Source: AC-37 sp034663685 | GTDB taxonomy: Bacteria > Actinomycetota > Thermoleophilia > Solirubrobacterales > Thermoleophilaceae | DNA: 10,279 bases | Assembly: GCA_034663685.1 (NCBI GenBank) | Contig: JAXDJC010000012.1 | Span: 1-10,279 of the forward strand | Direction: 5' to 3' | Part shown: piece after piece, positions 6,285 to 10,279 of the stretch | How positions within the stretch are numbered: position 1 is the stretch's first letter | How the letters are laid out: each line of letters opens with the position of its first letter | The notes under the pieces: model-generated | Told to the model about the DNA's origin: nothing | What the model saw: the letters and a program-made list of their open reading frames with translations, nothing else | Databases searched by the model: none | Translations under genes and position numbers: made by a program

Positions 6285-6297
6285 GCGCCGGCGGCGC
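6285..6297 (+). terminator. GC-only hairpin directly after the TPR gene (possible operon end)
   Basis: GCGCC-GGC-GGCGC, five G-C pairs and a three-base loop, begins at the first base after the TGA. No T-run follows, so it is not a textbook intrinsic terminator. Short GC hairpins of this kind are easily found by chance in such GC-rich DNA. It is offered only because it sits exactly between the housekeeping operon and the next, unrelated gene. Confidence 0.25.
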
Positions 6298-6316
6298 ACG
6301 CGTGGCGGCGCGCCCG

Positions 6317-6322
6317 TAACCT
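6317..6322 (+). promoter_or_regulatory. Weak -10-like element before the S8 protease
   Basis: TAACCT lies 19 bases before the GTG at 6342 in an otherwise GC-rich 57-base gap. A start near 6329 would give a leader of about 13 bases. No recognisable -35 is present, so support is weak; read-through from the upstream operon is the alternative. Confidence 0.22.
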
Positions 6323-6329
6323 GCCGCGC

Positions 6330-6336
6330 GGGGGAG
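6330..6336 (+). promoter_or_regulatory. Ribosome binding site for the S8 protease (sets the GTG start)
   Basis: GGGGGAG ends five bases before GTG at 6342. It supports that codon, which is followed at once by a complete signal peptide, as the start. The nearby ATG at 6362 is in another frame. Confidence 0.6.
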
Positions 6337-6341
6337 ACAGG

Positions 6342-9300
6342 GTGCGCCGGCTTTTCATCGCATGGGTCGCAGTCGCCGTCGCGCTAGCGACCGCGGCCAC
6401 GGTCGCGCACGCCGAGTTCCCGTACTCGACCTCGGGCGGGGACAGGCACGACTACTCGACGCTGCGCGACGTGCCCGGCCAGCACCCGAACGACCTGGGC
6501 GACGACTGGCGCTACGCGGCGTCACCGGAGCCCAACAACTTCCCGGTCAACGCCGACCCGCGCGAGCTGAACGGCGTGAGGGGCGCGTCCATCGGCGACC
6601 AGGGCACGCTCGACACCGCCTGGACGGTCACCACCGGCCGCCCGGACGTGGGAATCGCGGTGCTCGACTCCGGGATCAAGTGGAACGACCAGGGCGCCAT
6701 GTCGGAGCTCCGCTTCAAGGTGCGCCTGAACCGAGGCGAGCTGCCCACGCCCAATCACGCAGGCTCCGCACAGGAGGCCGGCGTTAACTGCGGCAGCTAC
6801 AAGGACGCCTACGACGCGAACGGCGACGGTGTGTTCAACATCCTCGACTTCGCGTGCGACACGCGCGTGCGGAAGGACACTCCCAAGGGCGTCGGGCCGA
6901 AGAACCTGCTCGACCCCCAGGACGTGCTGATCGCGTTCACAGACGGCAAGGACGACGACGGGAACGGCTTCACCGACGACATCGCCGGCTGGGACTTCCT
7001 CGACAACGACAACGACCCGTTCGACGACGTGCAGTACGGGCACGGCACCGGCGAGGCACGCGACTCGAACGGAGAGGCCAACAACGGCGGGGGCCTCCCG
7101 GGCTCGTGCCCGAACTGCACGGTGCTCCCGCTGCGGGTGGGCGACTCCTTCGTGGCCGATTCGAGTCGCTTCGGACAGGCCGTGATCTACGCGACCGACA
7201 ACGGGATCTCGGTGGTTCAGGAGGCGCTCGGCACGCTCAACAACACGCAGCTCGCACGCCGAGCCATCGACTACGCCTACAACCACGGCGTCGTGGTGAT
7301 GGCCTCGGCAGCCGACGAAGCGGCCCAGCACCACAACTACGTGTCGAGCCTGCCGCACACGGTCGTCGTGAACGCGGCCGACCAGTATCCGGGCTCGCCG
7401 CCGGCGGGGCCCATGGTCCCGCGCTCATATCTGGCCTGGAGCAACTGCACCAACTTCTCCTCGAAGATCGCGGCGGCGGTGCCAAGCTCCAGCTGCTCGT
7501 CGGGCGCGGTCGGCTTCGGCGCCGGGATCGCGGGCCTGATCTACAGCGCCGCGCTCAACGGGATCGACAAGGGCCGGCTCGCGCCGCATCCCAGCTGTAA
7601 GCGAACCGACGGAAGCCCGTGCCCGATCTCCGCGAACGAGGTCCGCCAGCTGTTCGCCTCCGGGACGTTCGGCACGCTCGCCAAGCCGGACGGCAGCTTC
7701 ACGCCGGTGCCCGACGACGTGAATTGGGCGTCGGGTCAGCCCGAGCCCACCTGCTCGCCCAGCCCTGCGCCGGGCTGTACCGACCCCAATCTCGCGCTCA
7801 CCGCGCAGACCTCCGCGAACAGGCCGATCGTGTACCCGCCCGACACCCGCAGCTACCCAGCGCGCTACGGCCACGACCAGTTCTACGGCTGGGGCCGCGT
7901 GAACGCGCAGCACTCGGCGGCGCGCGCATCGGCCGGCCAGATCCCGCCGGAGGTGGAGATCACCTCGCCGGACTGGTTCGCCCAGATCGACCCGGCCAAG
8001 GCGACTCAGAACGTGCAGGCCCAGGTCTGGAATCGGGGCGCGTCGTACAGCTGCAAGGTCTACGTGGCGCCCGGCTCGTACCCGAACAACCACCTCGACT
8101 CCGAGTCCCCGCCCGGCGACTTCAAGCAGGTCTCCTCGCCGGTGTGCAACGGCGCCCAGCGCACGGATCCGATCGACGGCGTGGTGGCGTCGCTCGACCT
8201 CGGCGACCTCAAGTCGCGCTTCCCCGCGGACGCCGGCGACTTCCGCGGCGTGGAGAGCGGCGCGGGCGCCGGGCAGACCTCGAACGGCCGTCCGAACGTC
8301 GAGCCCTACGGGTTCGTGGTGAAGGTGATCGCCACGAGCAATCCGGGCGTGACCACGCCCGGCTCGTCCGGTGAGGACCGCCGCAACATGTACCTGCACC
8401 GCGACCAGGACATGCTCGACGGCTTCCCAAAGCAGCTCCCGAGCGACGGCGAATCATCGCCGGCGTTCGCCGACCTCGACGGTGACAACCGCAACGAGCT
8501 GATCTTTGCCACCGCCGACGGGATCGTCCACGCCATGCGCCCCGACGGCAGCGAGCTGCCCGGCTGGCCGGTCCACGGGGACCCACTCCCCCTGCACACC
8601 GGCGGCCGCGCGTTCAAGTCGGGCGACGTGCCGGCGAGCACTTCGTACGGCACCGTGCTCTCGTCGGTGGCGGTCGGCGACCTCGACCGCGACGGCTCAC
8701 CGGAGGTGGTGGTCACCGACTTCGAGGGCAAGGTCTACGCCCGCGACGCGCGCGGCAAGCTGCTCTGGAAGAAGGAGACCGACCCGGCGTTCTCGGGCAA
8801 GCCGCTGTCGCCATTCGACAACGTGCGCAACGGCAACCGCAACCGGACGCAGCACGGGTTCCTCGCGTCGCCGGTGCTGGCCGACCTCGATGGCAACGAC
8901 GGCGGGCGGCTCGAGGTCGTGCTCGCCGCCATGGACCGTCACGTCTACGCACTCCAGGACGACGGGTCGTCCGTGCCCGGCTATCCCGTGCTGGTGGTCG
9001 ATCTCAAGAAGGTCAAGTCGATCGACCCGACGACGCACGCGATCGAGTTCGACAACACCAAGACGGGCTCGTCAGGCGACGCTCTGGACCTCCTCCAGGG
9101 CGCGATAGTGGACACACCGGCGGTCGGCAACGTGGCCGGCGACTCCAAGCCCGACATCGTCGTCGGCACCAACGAGGAGTACTACACGACGGAGGGCGAC
9201 GAGGGCGGAACCAACGTCAGCGGCAACAACGCCGCGTCCGTACAGCTCCTCGCCCAAACCGGCGCGCTGGCCAACGTCAACTCCAGGCTCTACACGCTCA

Positions 9301-10279
9301 AGCCCGAGGGCGACCGAGACGGCAAGCCCGCCACCGCCGACTGGATGTATCCGGGCTGGCCCGCCAAGCTCGCGGTCCTAACGGCGCACCTGCTGCCCAT
9401 CGTGGGGGAGGGCGTGACCGGCGCGCCTGTGATCGGGCCGGTGACCTGTCCGAGCGGCGGCCAGGGGAGCAAGATCGGAGCGTTCGCCAACACCGGAGTC
9501 GCGTACGTGTTCAACGGCGACGGCACGTCCTGCCTCGGCCGCCAGAGCGGCAAGGACGTGTCGATGGACTCCGACAAGGGCAGCGGCAGCGCTACCGACC
9601 ATCCCGCCTTCCCGGCCGTGGGGCACCCGGCCTTCGGCAACTTCGCGGGCGGCGTGTCGCTGCTCGGGCCGGTCGCCGGGCTCGGCCGGGCGCTCGACGC
9701 GCTCCTGCCCGAGTACCAGATCAACGGGCAGGACCAGGTCGCCGCTTGGGATCCGACCACTGGCAGCTACCGGCCCGGCTTCCCGGCTCGGATGAACGAC
9801 CTCCAGTTCCTGACCGGGCCATCGGTCGCTGACATCGACGGCAAGCCGGGGGAGGAGCTGCTCGAGGGGTCGGCCTACCTCGACCTCCAGGCGTTCGACG
9901 GCAACGGCCAGCCGGTGGCCGGCTACCCGAAGCTCACGTCGGACTGGGACGTGGCGAACCCCCTGATCGGCTCGTTCGGCACGCTCGACACCGACCCCGC
10001 GGCGCGCAAGACGGTGGTCACGAGCACGCGCAGCGGGTCGGTGCTGGCGTATCGCACGTCGGCCCCCTCGTGCTCCCCAGGCTCCTGGCCGCGCTACCAC
10101 CACGACCTCGCCAACTCGGGCGACTACACGCGCGACGCGATCGATCCGGGCGCGCCCATGGAGGTCAGGCTGTTCGCCAACGGCCTCGGCTTCAAGGCAC
10201 CCGGCGACGACCTGCTGTGCGGGAAGGCCTCGCGCTACGAGCTCGTCTCCTCGGACTCCAAGCTCGACGCCGCGAGCTT
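6342..10279 (+). CDS. Secreted S8 (subtilisin-like) serine peptidase with FG-GAP/VCBS beta-propeller, 3' end outside window
   Basis: The frame stays open from GTG 6342 to the window edge, 1312 codons without a stop. Residues 1-24 are a signal peptide ending AHA. The peptidase domain spans about 85-530: Asp109 in VGIAVLDSGI, DDDGNGFTDDIAGWDF, His234 in YGHGTGEA, Asp325 in ASAADE (the usual oxyanion Asn position), Ser387 in SCSSGAVGFGAGIAGL, and the family-end motif FYGWGRVNA. An EF-hand/dockerin-like loop (DANGDGVFNILD, 158-169) lies between Asp and His. A beta-rich linker is followed by repeats with Asp-rich FG-GAP/VCBS cores near 711 (DLDGDNRNE), 780 (DLDRDGSPE), 848, 930 and 1164, then WPRYHHDLANSGDY at 1249. 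These repeats usually build a calcium-binding propeller. It likely acts outside the cell; the substrate is unknown, and activity is probable but not certain given the altered motifs. Confidence 0.88.
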   Translation, partial: MRRLFIAWVAVAVALATAATVAHAEFPYSTSGGDRHDYSTLRDVPGQHPNDLGDDWRYAASPEPNNFPVNADPRELNGVRGASIGDQGTLDTAWTVTTGRPDVGIAVLDSGIKWNDQGAMSELRFKVRLNRGELPTPNHAGSAQEAGVNCGSYKDAYDANGDGVFNILDFACDTRVRKDTPKGVGPKNLLDPQDVLIAFTDGKDDDGNGFTDDIAGWDFLDNDNDPFDDVQYGHGTGEARDSNGEANNGGGLPGSCPNCTVLPLRVGDSFVADSSRFGQAVIYATDNGISVVQEALGTLNNTQLARRAIDYAYNHGVVVMASAADEAAQHHNYVSSLPHTVVVNAADQYPGSPPAGPMVPRSYLAWSNCTNFSSKIAAAVPSSSCSSGAVGFGAGIAGLIYSAALNGIDKGRLAPHPSCKRTDGSPCPISANEVRQLFASGTFGTLAKPDGSFTPVPDDVNWASGQPEPTCSPSPAPGCTDPNLALTAQTSANRPIVYPPDTRSYPARYGHDQFYGWGRVNAQHSAARASAGQIPPEVEITSPDWFAQIDPAKATQNVQAQVWNRGASYSCKVYVAPGSYPNNHLDSESPPGDFKQVSSPVCNGAQRTDPIDGVVASLDLGDLKSRFPADAGDFRGVESGAGAGQTSNGRPNVEPYGFVVKVIATSNPGVTTPGSSGEDRRNMYLHRDQDMLDGFPKQLPSDGESSPAFADLDGDNRNELIFATADGIVHAMRPDGSELPGWPVHGDPLPLHTGGRAFKSGDVPASTSYGTVLSSVAVGDLDRDGSPEVVVTDFEGKVYARDARGKLLWKKETDPAFSGKPLSPFDNVRNGNRNRTQHGFLASPVLADLDGNDGGRLEVVLAAMDRHVYALQDDGSSVPGYPVLVVDLKKVKSIDPTTHAIEFDNTKTGSSGDALDLLQGAIVDTPAVGNVAGDSKPDIVVGTNEEYYTTEGDEGGTNVSGNNAASVQLLAQTGALANVNSRLYTLKPEGDRDGKPATADWMYPGWPAKLAVLTAHLLPIVGEGVTGAPVIGPVTCPSGGQGSKIGAFANTGVAYVFNGDGTSCLGRQSGKDVSMDSDKGSGSATDHPAFPAVGHPAFGNFAGGVSLLGPVAGLGRALDALLPEYQINGQDQVAAWDPTTGSYRPGFPARMNDLQFLTGPSVADIDGKPGEELLEGSAYLDLQAFDGNGQPVAGYPKLTSDWDVANPLIGSFGTLDTDPAARKTVVTSTRSGSVLAYRTSAPSCSPGSWPRYHHDLANSGDYTRDAIDPGAPMEVRLFANGLGFKAPGDDLLCGKASRYELVSSDSKLDAAS

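Noticed and set aside
7291..7502. Calling the S8 protein a catalytically dead pseudo-protease
   Set aside because: Asp109, His234 and an aligned Ser387 are all present, and Asp at the oxyanion position is tolerated in at least one active S8 enzyme. The sequence does not prove inactivity.
6854..9108. Several plus-strand open frames of about 200-250 codons inside the S8 gene
   Set aside because: They are off-frame readings. The frame starting at 6342 carries the signal peptide, catalytic motifs and propeller repeats without a stop.

Overview
The window is a very GC-rich bacterial chromosome segment. Every supported gene lies on the plus strand, and no rRNA, tRNA, CRISPR array or mobile element was seen. 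An actinobacterial-type integration host factor (mihF) directly followed by gmk, rpoZ and coaBC marks the organism as a member of Actinomycetota. A PyrK/PyrD (class 1B) pair plus large secreted protease-propeller proteins would fit the deep-branching Thermoleophilia/Solirubrobacterales. That finer placement is inference, because no database search was possible.

Layout. (1) Positions 1-1250 hold the end of a pyrimidine operon: the C-terminal part of pyrK, with its [2Fe-2S] ligands, overlapping by one base the complete pyrD. Together they make a heterotetrameric class 1B dihydroorotate dehydrogenase. (2) Positions 1263-3287 hold a large secreted alpha/beta hydrolase related to the PHB-depolymerase/feruloyl-esterase family. 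It sits where pyrF is found in related operons, and a -10-like TAGAAT overlaps the pyrD stop. (3) Positions 3288-3497 are the only sizeable non-coding stretch. They carry long inverted repeats that could fold into a structured domain, followed by a good sigma-70-type promoter placed for a leaderless mihF message. (4) Positions 3498-6284 are a tightly packed housekeeping operon, mihF-gmk-rpoZ-coaBC-TPR, with overlapping or nearly touching stop/start codons and non-ATG starts for the first three genes. It links nucleoid structure, GMP phosphorylation (the ppGpp/GTP pool), RNA polymerase omega subunit and coenzyme A synthesis. (5) From 6342 to the window edge runs one very large open frame (1312 codons, no stop reached). 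It encodes a secreted S8-like protease with an unusual active-site neighbourhood, followed by an FG-GAP/VCBS-type beta-propeller region.

The two secreted proteins flank the housekeeping block but show no sign of being functionally tied to it. The items most worth a second look are the S8 protein's altered catalytic motifs and calcium-loop insert, the structured pre-mihF spacer, and the exported hydrolase at the pyr/mihF junction. I found no convincing complete novel multi-gene system.
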